Assembly: GCF_002284535.1 (NCBI RefSeq)
Contig: NZ_NPKH01000030.1
Coordinates: 62,001 to 126,000, forward strand
Direction of reading: 5' to 3'
DNA from: Mesorhizobium wenxiniae
GTDB taxonomy: Bacteria; Pseudomonadota; Alphaproteobacteria; Rhizobiales; Rhizobiaceae
DNA: 64,000 bases
Shown: in pieces, positions 8,954 to 17,072 of the stretch
How positions within the stretch are numbered: the first letter of the stretch is position 1
How the letters are laid out: each line of letters opens with the position of its first letter
Made by a program: the position numbers and the translations under genes
The notes under the pieces: generated by a model
Database searches by the model: none
What the model was told of the DNA's origin: nothing
The model's input: only the letters and a program-made list of their open reading frames with translations

Positions 8954-9642
8954 TAGACTTCGCCTTCTTTCTCGAGATCATCCCCACTCTCTTGTCCGGC
9001 CTGCCGATGACCGTGCAGCTTGCAGCGGCCTCGATCAGCATCGGCTTCGTCATGGCGTTGCTACTCGCACTCGCCCAACAAGGAAATCACCGGTTCGTAA
9101 GTTGGCCCATCCGGACCTTCGTCGCGGTCTTTCGCGGAACACCGCTGCTCGTGCAGATTTTTCTCATCTATTACGGCCTCGGCCAGTTCCGTCCGTCGCT
9201 CCAGGACATGGGTCTCTGGTGGCTGTTCCGCGAGCCCTACTGGTGCGCCATCATTGCGCTCAGCCTCAACACCGCAGCCTATGGCAGCGAGATCCTGCGG
9301 GGGGCGATCAAGGGCGTGCCGCACGGTCTGGTTGAAGCGGCCACCGCCTTCGGGATGTCGCGGGCTCTCACGCTGCGCCTGGTCGTGCTGCCTCTGGCCC
9401 TGCGCCAAGCGATCCCGAGCTACAGCAACGAGATCATCCTCATGATCAAGGGTACGTCGCTTGCATCGATCATCACGCTGATGGAGGTCACCGGCATCGC
9501 CCAGGGGCTGATCTCGCAAACCTATCGTGCCGTCGAGGTCTTCGTGGCTGCGGGTGCCATCTACCTTGCGATCAATTTCACAATCATCTCGGCGCTGAAC
9601 GCGCTTGAAATCTGGCTCACACCCTACCGGGCGCGGGCCTGA
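8950..9642 (+). CDS. Amino-acid ABC transporter permease (HisM type)
   Basis: Second permease subunit, 230 residues from the ATG at 8950, which overlaps the stop of the first permease. The frame stays open upstream of this ATG, but that part lies inside the first permease gene and is not coding. It has the FRGTPLLVQIFLIYYG motif and the EAA-type loop GLVEAATAFGMSRALTLRLV. No ATPase gene follows. The next gene is gamma-glutamyltransferase, so the transporter must borrow an ATPase, possibly the one at 1-422. Confidence 0.92.
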   Translation: MIDFAFFLEIIPTLLSGLPMTVQLAAASISIGFVMALLLALAQQGNHRFVSWPIRTFVAVFRGTPLLVQIFLIYYGLGQFRPSLQDMGLWWLFREPYWCAIIALSLNTAAYGSEILRGAIKGVPHGLVEAATAFGMSRALTLRLVVLPLALRQAIPSYSNEIILMIKGTSLASIITLMEVTGIAQGLISQTYRAVEVFVAAGAIYLAINFTIISALNALEIWLTPYRARA

Positions 9643-9680
9643 GGCGTGCCTTGCGGCAATTACGCGGAGAGGGAAGGAAA

Positions 9681-11273
9681 ATGCGCAACTTCGAAAAGCC
9701 GACGCGATCCGTTGCCGTGTCGCGCCATGCCATGGCGGCGACCTCGCACCCTTCCGCAACCCTCACGGCACTGCAGATCATGGAGGCAGGCGGCAATGCC
9801 ATGGACGCCGCCATTGCCGCTTGCGCGGTGCAGTGCGTCGTGGAGCCCGGTTCGACAGGCATCGGCGGCGACTGTTTCGCGCTCTACGCGCCCAATGGCT
9901 CCGACAAGGTCATCGCCTATAACGGATCCGGCCGCACGCCGGCGGCTCTCACTGCCGACTGGTTCAATCAGCGAGGACTGACGGAGGTGCCACGCCAGTC
10001 GCCCGCGGCGGTAACGATTCCCGGGGCGATCGACGCGTGGACACGCCTACACGCCGATCACGGCCACCTCCCCTTTGCCGACGTGCTCGCGCCCGCGATA
10101 CAGTTCGCCGAGGAGGGTTACGCGATCGCCCCCCGCGTTCACCGCGACTGGGCCCTTGAACAAGAACTGCTCGCGGCCGACGCGACGGCCGCCCGAATCT
10201 TTCTTCCAGGCGGACGGGCGCCAAAGATCGGCGAGGTTCACCGTCAGCCGGAGCTGGCGGATACGCTAAAGCGTATTGCTGCCGAGGGACGCGGCGCATT
10301 CTACGAGGGGCCGGTCGCCGAGGACATGGTGTCCTATCTAAACTCGCTCGGCGGGCTCCACACGATGGAAGACTTCGCGAGTGCGCGCGGAGAATATGTC
10401 ACACCGGTCACCACCGATTTTCGCGGATACACGATCCATGAATGTCCACCGAACGGCCAGGGCATCATCGCTCTCCTGATCCTCAACATCCTGAGCCGCT
10501 TCGAAGCCAAGGGGGATCCACAATCTCCCGACCGGCTGCATATCGAGATCGAGGCGACACGCCTTGCCTATGCCGCGCGCGACGCATGGCTAGCCGATCC
10601 GGACAAGTCGGACGTGCCGGTGGACGAACTGCTGTCGGACGCACTGGCCGACCGACTTGCGGCGATGATCGATCTACGCCAAGCGCTGGTCGACCTGCCG
10701 TCTTTCGATATGCCGCGTCATCGCGACACCGTCTACATTTCCGTGGTCGACCGCGATCGGAACGCTGTGAGTTTCATCAACTCGATCTTCGACAGTTTTG
10801 GCAGCGGCCTCGTTGCACCGCGTTCCGGCATAATCCTGCACAATCGCGGCCAGAGTTTCTCGCTCAAACCTGGCCACCCCAACAGGATCGGGCCATCGAA
10901 ACGGCCGCTTCATACCATCATCCCCGGCATGGTGACGCGTAACGGCAGGGTGGAGATGCCGTTCGGTGTGATGGGCGGCTACTATCAGGCCCTCGGCCAT
11001 GCGCATGCGATCTCCAAGGTCCTCGACTACGGAATGGACCTCCAAGAGGCGATCGATTTGCCGCGCGTGATGCCGACCTCCCACGGAACCGCAGTAGAGG
11101 CAGAGCACACGATTGATGGCTCGACCAAAGCAGAGCTCGAACGGCGCGGCTTCACCTTCTCTCCAGCGGAAGATCCGCTCGGTGGCGCTCAGGCTATCCG
11201 CATCGACTGGGAAAACGGCACCCTGACCGGTGCATCGGAAGCGAGAAAAGACGGCATTGCACTGGGGTTCTAA
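9681..11273 (+). CDS. Gamma-glutamyltransferase family protein
   Basis: Ntn-hydrolase of 530 residues from the ATG at 9681, which has a strong AGGGAAGGAAA ribosome site. An in-frame TTG at 9651 is less likely. These enzymes are made as one chain that cuts itself before a threonine, which then attacks gamma-glutamyl bonds. The predicted nucleophile is Thr350 in HRDTVYISVVD. AGGNAMDAAIA and GSTGIGGDCFALY match the large-subunit core. No signal peptide is visible, so it is probably cytoplasmic, unlike the periplasmic E. coli enzyme. It lies 38 bases after the permease gene and probably hydrolyses what that importer brings in, such as a gamma-glutamyl amide or peptide. A truncated paralogue lies at 33190-33425. 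Confidence 0.9.
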   Translation: MRNFEKPTRSVAVSRHAMAATSHPSATLTALQIMEAGGNAMDAAIAACAVQCVVEPGSTGIGGDCFALYAPNGSDKVIAYNGSGRTPAALTADWFNQRGLTEVPRQSPAAVTIPGAIDAWTRLHADHGHLPFADVLAPAIQFAEEGYAIAPRVHRDWALEQELLAADATAARIFLPGGRAPKIGEVHRQPELADTLKRIAAEGRGAFYEGPVAEDMVSYLNSLGGLHTMEDFASARGEYVTPVTTDFRGYTIHECPPNGQGIIALLILNILSRFEAKGDPQSPDRLHIEIEATRLAYAARDAWLADPDKSDVPVDELLSDALADRLAAMIDLRQALVDLPSFDMPRHRDTVYISVVDRDRNAVSFINSIFDSFGSGLVAPRSGIILHNRGQSFSLKPGHPNRIGPSKRPLHTIIPGMVTRNGRVEMPFGVMGGYYQALGHAHAISKVLDYGMDLQEAIDLPRVMPTSHGTAVEAEHTIDGSTKAELERRGFTFSPAEDPLGGAQAIRIDWENGTLTGASEARKDGIALGF

Positions 11274-11327
11274 CAGGCATCGCCCCCGCAGAGGCGAAAT
11301 GGCCCCAGGCTACTAGAAGGAATTGGC

Positions 11328-11460
11328 ATGGCGCGCGCAATCCTCGTGATCGATGTCCAGAAGGTCTATACCGACCCAGCTTCGCCCTTGCATTGTGTTG
11401 GCAATGCCGAAGCGATTGCCAACATCAATGCGATCACGTCCGCGGCGGAGGCCACGGGTG
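11328..11460 (+). pseudogene. Isochorismatase-family hydrolase, N-terminal fragment
   Basis: The first 44 codons (MARAILVIDVQKVYTDPASP and on to about AEATG) match the start of cysteine hydrolases of the isochorismatase/nicotinamidase family, including the catalytic Asp in IDVQ. Family members have about 180-220 residues. After about 11460 the frame runs into unrelated sequence, and no Lys or Cys of the triad follows. It lies 54 bases after the glutamyltransferase gene and was probably the last gene of that operon before a break at 11460. Confidence 0.75.
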
Positions 11461-11889
11461 ATGACCGGTTTGGGTCGGGAGCAGAGTGTCGCCTTTTGGG
11501 AGAGAAAACTAACAAGCTGCCATTCCGCAGTCGACCCGCCTTCGGAGCCGCAGATGGCATGCCTGCGTTGCTGGCGGAGCTATTGCCCTGCGCGCCTTCG
11601 CCCCCGCGGAAAGAGGAGCCGCACGCATGAGCACCGTCCTATCGGAAAATCCTGACATCGTCCTGATCGGCGCCGGCGACGCGGACCGCACCGCAGGCGC
11701 GACACCTTCCCTCAAGCGGGACGAAACCCGCCCTTCCGCCGCCAGCGACACCGAAGAATCATCAAAACAGTCGCCGTCTTCAACCTAGTTAGCAACGAGA
11801 TGGTTGCCCATCTCGGTGCATTTGTTTGCTGTATGCGATTGTGCCGATTTTCTCCGCCGCACCTTTGTTCAGGTGGCTCGAACACTGTC
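11461..11889. other. Gene-free stretch after the isochorismatase break
   Basis: I see no supportable gene in these 429 bases. The first part (about 11464-11540, beginning GACCGGTTTGGGTCGGGAGC) resembles, from memory only, a short motif dispersed in alphaproteobacterial intergenic DNA. Its abrupt start at the broken gene suggests an insertion or deletion junction. Confidence 0.4.
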
Positions 11890-12165
11890 TTAGTTGTGAC
11901 CTCCGAGCGTGTTTACATTCGCGCAGAAGTCCGTGTACGGCTGCTGAACTTGACCTGCGCATTCACCCTTCATTTGTGCCTGCTTTTCAGCCGGCATGGC
12001 AAAGAAGACGGCCTTGAATTCCTCCATGGGCTTCATTGTTTTCATGCTGGAATCGGTGAAGAATGGCTCCATGGTGTCCGGCTCATCCAGTGCGCCGGCC
12101 GACGCCTAACTACCAAAAATGGAAAGAGCAAATGTTACGCCGAGACAGATAGCTTTGATGTTCAT
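11890..12165 (-). pseudogene. Small secreted protein gene with stop codon in its signal peptide
   Basis: From an ATG at 12163-12165 with a good ribosome site (GAGGGAA), the frame reads MNIKAICLGVTFALSIFGS, then TAG, then ASAGALDEPDT, and on through MEPFFTDSSMKTMKPMEEF to a TAA at 11890. Ignoring the TAG it is a 91-residue protein with a textbook signal peptide ending ASA. The mature part is hydrophilic with two cysteines (GEC and DFC). The stop at codon 20 would abolish export, although an internal ATG at 12072 could give a 60-residue cytosolic fragment. The function is unknown. The stop could be real decay or a sequencing error. Confidence 0.6.
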
Positions 12166-12950
12166 TGGACATGTTCCCTCTGAGTTAACCGGTATCCCCA
12201 ACGACAACCACGTTGGCAGCTATAAAATATACATCGATCTGGCCAACGTATTTCCTGTAGGCACCGGTTTTTGCTTGTTTGGATGTGTGGGGCGTTTGGC
12301 TTGAGCTCAAGCGACAATATGCGTCCTCGAAGATCGGAGGCGATCTGTGGGACTGCGGGCTGCGAGCGATTGAGTTTCGAGCTTTCCAGGTTATGCATGA
12401 TTTTCCTTCCAGCGCTCCCCACCTAACTCAAATCAACTGCATTGCGCTATTAATATATTAGTGTGTCATGGAGTTGCGTATCCCTCAGCGGACTTTTGAG
12501 ACGACTGGCGGCCTGATTAGTGGGAGGCTCTGGTCATCTGGCTTTTGCATCTATGTTTAGATGGGGTATTCGGCTTTGCCTTACGTCTATCGAGAACGGT
12601 GTTTGAGGTGATGCGCTTCAATCTGATGATAAAACGTGGTCTGGGTGAACAGGCCACAAGCATCAGGAAGGAAGCGCACTCGCAGGACGTATGATGGCCA
12701 AGGCTGGTCATGCTCCTATCCCGCGCGGAATTCTGGATGCTCGCCAGGCCACCGCCGTGGTGAACCGATACGCCCGAGAACATAGCGCAGCGGCGAAAGA
12801 TCGAGCTCGCCGCGATGGAAGCGGCATCGCGAGAGAACGCGCGCTCCGACACACGCCGGTCCAGGTCTCGGCCCAGAAGATCGGCTAGGACATCGCCCCG
12901 CATGATCCGAATCCGGGGCACTTGCGTCCCATTCCCGCTCGCACCGACGC
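12166..12950. other. No recognisable gene (785 bases)
   Basis: No family could be recognised on either strand. The open frames here are short, lack ribosome sites and have no coherent protein pattern. The part around 12440-12640 is AT-richer than the flanks. It separates the decayed region from the LacI/sugar-transport cluster. Confidence 0.4.
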
Positions 12951-13976
12951 TCAGAGCCCGCAATTATAACGCGTGTGCACCAGAATCTGGGAGTGAGGCG
13001 GTTCGGCCGTCGATCCGTTGAGGTTGTCGCGTATCCACCTGACGGCGGCCGTCAGCTCACCGGCGAAGTCGTGCGAGATAACGTAGTCCATCACGCCTGA
13101 CTCCAACAGCGCGCGGGAGTTGTTCGTCAGTTCGTGCCCCACAAAGACCGTTTCGCCGGCTTTTCCAACGGTTTCAAGCGCCTTGGCCACGCCGCGGTTC
13201 GCGCCCGCGACGTTGTAGATGGCGGCGGGATGATCGTTGGACTCAAAGAAACGGATGAGCTGCTCGCATGTGGTCTCCGGCCTGTCGTCCGAAATTACCC
13301 TTTCCTCGATCTTTAGGTAGGGGAAATCCGAGCGCAGAACCCTGCGGAAACCCATCTCCCGCTCTTGCTGGCATCGAAACGGCACGCTCATCACGATCAG
13401 GATGTTGTTTCGCTCCTTCGGCAAACCGTTCCCGATCAGCAGGGCAGCGACGCTTCCCGCCGCGTACTGATCGTTGCCGACATAGGTGCTCCGGCGAGAA
13501 CTCGGCAGGTCCGTCGTGAGGCAGACGACGGGCATCCCGACCGAGCGCAGTTTGCGGATTGCCCGATTGATCGCCGGATGTTCCCGCGCCACGACGACGA
13601 CGCCGTCGGCTTCGCTTCCGTCGTGTTCGATCCGACGGCCGAATGCGCTGGGCTCAAGCTGGCTCGTCGTCACGTAGTGCGCCTCGATCGAGGCGCCGGG
13701 AACCGACCGGTTGACCTCGGCGGTCGCCGCGGCCATCGCGGCATTGAAGGTCTCGCCGGATTCGCAAAACAGGCGCACCGAAAGCGGCGACTCGATTTCC
13801 GACCGTTCCTGCGACAGCTTGTCGAGCGCGCCAAGCACGCGCTGCCGCGTCTTTTCCCGAACGCCGTGGCGGTTGTTGAGGACGCGATCGACCGTGGCAG
13901 GCCCCACATTCGCGAGCGCCGCGATTTCGCGGACGGTTGGCCCCTTCCAAGTTCCCGACGCCCTTCGAATCGTCAT
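12951..13976 (-). CDS. LacI family transcriptional regulator
   Basis: 341 residues. The N-terminal LacI headpiece is at about 13-60 (TVREIAALANVGPATVDRVL, NNRHGVREKTRQRV) and is followed by a periplasmic-binding-protein-like sugar domain. It diverges from the sugar ABC operon starting at 14188. Inverted TGATGT/ACATCA half-sites lie in the shared region at 13993-14119. It very probably represses the transporter and dehydrogenase genes and is released by the imported sugar or polyol or its product. Confidence 0.92.
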   Translation of the reverse strand: MTIRRASGTWKGPTVREIAALANVGPATVDRVLNNRHGVREKTRQRVLGALDKLSQERSEIESPLSVRLFCESGETFNAAMAAATAEVNRSVPGASIEAHYVTTSQLEPSAFGRRIEHDGSEADGVVVVAREHPAINRAIRKLRSVGMPVVCLTTDLPSSRRSTYVGNDQYAAGSVAALLIGNGLPKERNNILIVMSVPFRCQQEREMGFRRVLRSDFPYLKIEERVISDDRPETTCEQLIRFFESNDHPAAIYNVAGANRGVAKALETVGKAGETVFVGHELTNNSRALLESGVMDYVISHDFAGELTAAVRWIRDNLNGSTAEPPHSQILVHTRYNCGL

Positions 13977-13992
13977 TTTCTGCCTCCGATCG

Positions 13993-14009
13993 TGATGTCT
14001 ATTACATCA
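13993..14009. promoter_or_regulatory. Candidate LacI operator, TGATGT-N5-ACATCA
   Basis: A perfect 6+6 inverted repeat with a 5-base spacer lies 16 bases upstream of the lacI-type start codon. The same half-sites recur at 14096-14101 (ACATCA) and 14114-14119 (TGATGT) before the transporter operon. Position and repetition suggest an operator for the LacI protein; binding is inferred. Confidence 0.5.
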
Positions 14010-14095
14010 TCCGCTACCGCCACAGCGCCTGTAAAGCCTTATCATGAAAGGCGTCTGCGTCCTTCCGTGTTGCTCGACGGTTAATGAGGCAAATC

Positions 14096-14150
14096 ACATC
14101 ACAAATGTACCATTGATGTCCTTGAGTGATGCGATTTCAATCCAAATAAT
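14096..14150 (+). promoter_or_regulatory. Candidate promoter and second operator of sugar operon
   Basis: ACATCA (14096-14101) and TGATGT (14114-14119) repeat the half-sites of 13993-14009. A plausible sigma-70 promoter follows: TTGAGT (14122-14127), 17 bases, AATAAT (14145-14150), about 38 bases before the ATG at 14188. A repressor bound at the half-sites would overlap the -35 region. Confidence 0.35.
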
Positions 14151-14187
14151 ACCGTTGCTCATGGAGGAGCTAGCGGAGGAGAATCAA

Positions 14188-15216
14188 ATGAACCTTACGT
14201 GTAAGGTGCTTGCCACCACCCTTTTGGCCGCCACTGCGCTCAGCAGCGTGGCGGTCGCCCAGGACCAGAAGCAATACCGCTTCGTGATGGTTTCCCATAT
14301 CGGATCCAACGACCCGAACATGGGCTGGCTGACGAAGTCGATGGAGGAGTTCGAGAAGAAGTATCCGAACGTCAAGACCGAGTACATCTCGACCAACAAC
14401 TACTCGGTCCAGGAGCATGTCCGTCTTCTCGAGCAGGCAATCTCGACCGGTCCTGACGGCATCGCCGTTCCGATCGTGAGTTCCGATGCTTTCGAGGGTC
14501 CGCTGCGCAAGGCGATCGACGCCGGTATTCCGGTGGTTGCCTTCAACATTCCGGATGCGCGTCCCGACGGCGAGCGCATTCCCTACCTGACCTATGTCGG
14601 CGGCGACGAATATCTGACTGGTAAGAAGCTCGGCGAATACGCGCTCGCCAAGGTCGAGGCTGGTGAGATCTCGAAGCCGACGCGTGTCGTTTGCGCCAGC
14701 CACGACTCCGCCCACCAGGGTCTCAAGGCCCGGTGTGCCGGGATGAGGGACGCGATGGAAAAGGCGGGCGCCAAGGTCGATGAGCTCTTCATCGGCGCGG
14801 AGCCCGCGACTGCCCGCAACACGTTGCAGTCGTTCCTGCAGGCCAATACCGACACGAACTACATCTTCACCGTTGCCGGCTGGTCATCGCCCTGGGCTTG
14901 GGGCGTCGCCAAGGACATGGGTCTCGACCCCGACGTTGATGGCAAGGGCGTGACAGTGCTGACCGTCGACGAAGGGCCGGTTTCTATCGAGGGCGTTCGC
15001 GCCGGCCATCTTCTCGCGACCAACAGCCAGGGCTTCTGGCTGCAGGGCTATGCGCCGATGGAATGGCTCTACTGGAACAAGGAGTTCGGCTATGCGCCGC
15101 AGTCGGACATCCTGACCGGGCCGGTCATCATCAACAAGGACAACGCCGACAACTGGGCCACGCTGGTCCGCGGCGTGTTCGGCGACAAGGCCTACGACGA
15201 GCAGAACACCTGGTAA
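14188..15216 (+). CDS. Sugar ABC transporter substrate-binding protein
   Basis: Periplasmic binding protein of the ribose/galactose/inositol family (Peripla_BP_4), 342 residues from the ATG at 14188. GGAGGAGAATCAA gives a good ribosome site. The frame is open back to 14044, but that part holds the operator and promoter. The signal peptide ends near AVAQ (about residue 24). Family features are YRFVMVSHIGSNDPNMGW, EQAISTGPDGIAVPIV and PVVAFNIPDARPDGERIPYL. Two permeases and an ATPase follow. Fructose-type and inositol-type transporters both have this layout, so the ligand is open. Confidence 0.93.
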   Translation: MNLTCKVLATTLLAATALSSVAVAQDQKQYRFVMVSHIGSNDPNMGWLTKSMEEFEKKYPNVKTEYISTNNYSVQEHVRLLEQAISTGPDGIAVPIVSSDAFEGPLRKAIDAGIPVVAFNIPDARPDGERIPYLTYVGGDEYLTGKKLGEYALAKVEAGEISKPTRVVCASHDSAHQGLKARCAGMRDAMEKAGAKVDELFIGAEPATARNTLQSFLQANTDTNYIFTVAGWSSPWAWGVAKDMGLDPDVDGKGVTVLTVDEGPVSIEGVRAGHLLATNSQGFWLQGYAPMEWLYWNKEFGYAPQSDILTGPVIINKDNADNWATLVRGVFGDKAYDEQNTW

Positions 15217-15231
15217 GGCGTTCCTCCCGAG

Positions 15232-15271
15232 GCGGGACGGTCGAGCAACGAGGGAAGCTCGGCTGTCCCGC
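15232..15271 (+). promoter_or_regulatory. Intercistronic stem-loop after sugar-binding-protein gene
   Basis: GCGGGAC (15232-15238) pairs with GTCCCGC (15265-15271), and an inner CGAGC/GCTCG pair (15242-15246, 15257-15261) extends the stem. It lies in the 96-base gap before the first permease and has no T-run. It probably raises binding-protein message relative to the permeases. Confidence 0.5.
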
Positions 15272-15312
15272 TCTCCTTAGCGAGGCTTGAGCCTCTATCC
15301 TGGCGCTCTGCA

Positions 15313-16275
15313 ATGACTGTAAAACAGCTTACTCACACCCAGGGCCTCGGCGCGATCATCGGCGTCGTGATCATGCTTGCCGCGTTCACGATGATCGACT
15401 TCTCGGGCTGGTGGACCAGGCAGACCATCGCCAACGTCGTTCAGTTCACCGCCATCCTGGGCTTTGTGGCGATGGGGCAAGCACTGGTGATCATGTGCAA
15501 GGAGATCGATCTGTCGGTCGGCTCGGTCTACGGCCTGGCCGGAGTCGCCTTCATTACGCTGGAGCCGACGCTTGGCGTACCCGGTTCGCTGCTGGCGGCA
15601 CTTGTCATCGCCGCTCTCGCAGGACTTATCCAGGCGATCGCGGTGGTGAAAGGACAGTTGCCCTCGATGATCGTCACGCTCGGCGGTCTCTTTACCGCCC
15701 GCGGCATCATCTATGTCTGGACGGGCGGCTCGGTGCACAATTTCTCCGAGGCTGCCCGCAATCATCCGGTGACCCGGCTGCTGGGAGGCGAGCTTTTCGG
15801 CATCGAGGCGGCCATCTTCTGGCTGATCGCCGTCGGCCTCGCGCTCAATCTGCTGCTCTGGGCCACGCCTTTCGGCAACCAATTGCTGGCGACGGGCGGC
15901 AGCAAGGAAAGCGCGGAATCTCGTGGGGTTCGCAGCGATCGGGTGAAGGTCGCGGCCTTCGTTCTCTGCGCGCTGCTCGCGGGATTTGCCGGCGTCCTGA
16001 CCTTGTGCGACCGACCGCAGACGCACGTCACATTGGGCGAGCTGATGGAGCTGGAAGCCATTTCTGCTGCGGTGATTGGCGGCTGTCTGCTCGCCGGCGG
16101 ACGTGGTTCTCTCGTGGGTGCCGTGCTCGGCGCCTTCATCGTCGTGAGCTTCCGCTACGAACTTATAGCGCTCGGGGCGCCGTCCTCCTGGTACATCACC
16201 TTCGTCGGCGTCGTGCTCATCGTAGCGGTCATCTTCAACCAGATCCTGGCCCGCCGCCTCGGGCACAGCGTTTGA
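15313..16275 (+). CDS. Sugar ABC transporter permease (RbsC family)
   Basis: Inner-membrane permease of 320 residues with 8-10 hydrophobic helices. The family's hallmark segments are MGQALVIMCKEIDLSVGSVY and LPSMIVTLGGLFTARGIIYV. Late in the chain, AAVIGGCLLAGGRGSLVGAV is the conserved GG-rich loop. It pairs with the second permease at 17069, so the channel is probably a heterodimer. A long open frame overlaps it in another phase but is a GC artefact. Confidence 0.92.
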   Translation: MTVKQLTHTQGLGAIIGVVIMLAAFTMIDFSGWWTRQTIANVVQFTAILGFVAMGQALVIMCKEIDLSVGSVYGLAGVAFITLEPTLGVPGSLLAALVIAALAGLIQAIAVVKGQLPSMIVTLGGLFTARGIIYVWTGGSVHNFSEAARNHPVTRLLGGELFGIEAAIFWLIAVGLALNLLLWATPFGNQLLATGGSKESAESRGVRSDRVKVAAFVLCALLAGFAGVLTLCDRPQTHVTLGELMELEAISAAVIGGCLLAGGRGSLVGAVLGAFIVVSFRYELIALGAPSSWYITFVGVVLIVAVIFNQILARRLGHSV

Positions 16276-16292
16276 CGCGGGAGCAAGCTCAC

Positions 16293-17072
16293 ATGACAAA
16301 CGGTCACCCCCTCATCCAGGTCAAGAATCTCGATCTTTACTTCGGCGCTTTCCATGCGCTCAAGAACGTATCGGTCGATTTCCATGCAGGCGAACTCGTC
16401 GGACTGGTCGGCGACAACGGCGCGGGAAAGACGACCCTGATCCGTGTACTGTGCGGCATGCATACCCCGACATCGGGCGAGGTCTATTTCGACGGACAGC
16501 GCGTCGAAAAGTTCCATCCCAAGCTCGCAATCGATCAAGGCATCGAGACGATCCAGCAGTCGGTGGGTCTGTGCGACAACCTCTCGATCGCGCGAAACTT
16601 CTACCTCGGCCGAGAGCCGGTCCGGCGCATACTCGGCATTCCATTTCTCGATTTCACGACGATGCGGGACAAGTCGACACGCGTGATCCGTCAGTTCGGA
16701 CTCCGCGACAACGTCTCCGCAGACGATGAAGTCGAACGCCTGTCGGGCGGTGAACGCCAGTCGGTCAAGATCGGCCGCGCGGTCGAGTTCAGGAATCGGG
16801 TCGTCATCATGGACGAGCCGACCAACCATCTTTCAGTACGCGAACGCGAGCACGTCAACGAACTGGCCGTGCAGCTCAAGAAGCAGGGCTTGCTCGTGAT
16901 TTACATCACCCACGACATCTTCCAGGTGCACAAGCTCGCCGACCGCATCGTCATCATGGAGAACGGCGAGAAGATCGAGGATGCCTCGACCAGCAAGATG
17001 ACCGCCGAACAGCTCGAGGAGGTCATCCGTCAGGGCGGCCGCGTGGTCGAGAGGCGGGAAGCACTCTCATGA
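16293..17072 (+). CDS. Sugar ABC transporter ATP-binding protein (single domain)
   Basis: ATPase of 259 residues from the ATG at 16293, 17 bases after the permease stop. Walker A is GDNGAGKTT, the signature is RLSGGERQSVKIG, Walker B is VVIMDEPTNHL and the switch region is YITHD. Most sugar transporters of this class use a two-domain RbsA-type ATPase. This one has a single domain, like rhizobial FrcA, so it must act as a homodimer. Its last codons overlap the next permease start by four bases. Confidence 0.93.
   Translation: MTNGHPLIQVKNLDLYFGAFHALKNVSVDFHAGELVGLVGDNGAGKTTLIRVLCGMHTPTSGEVYFDGQRVEKFHPKLAIDQGIETIQQSVGLCDNLSIARNFYLGREPVRRILGIPFLDFTTMRDKSTRVIRQFGLRDNVSADDEVERLSGGERQSVKIGRAVEFRNRVVIMDEPTNHLSVREREHVNELAVQLKKQGLLVIYITHDIFQVHKLADRIVIMENGEKIEDASTSKMTAEQLEEVIRQGGRVVERREALS

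Noticed and set aside
12517..12963. 148-codon frame on the minus strand
   Set aside because: It overlaps the end of the LacI gene, is Ser/Arg-rich and matches no family I know.
15411..16292. Long open frame in phase with the sugar ABC ATPase but upstream of its ATG, and a 334-codon antisense frame over 15295-16299
   Set aside because: It overlaps the permease gene in another phase and its sequence is Arg/Gly/His-rich with no family pattern. The ATPase starts properly at 16293. Both are high-GC artefacts.
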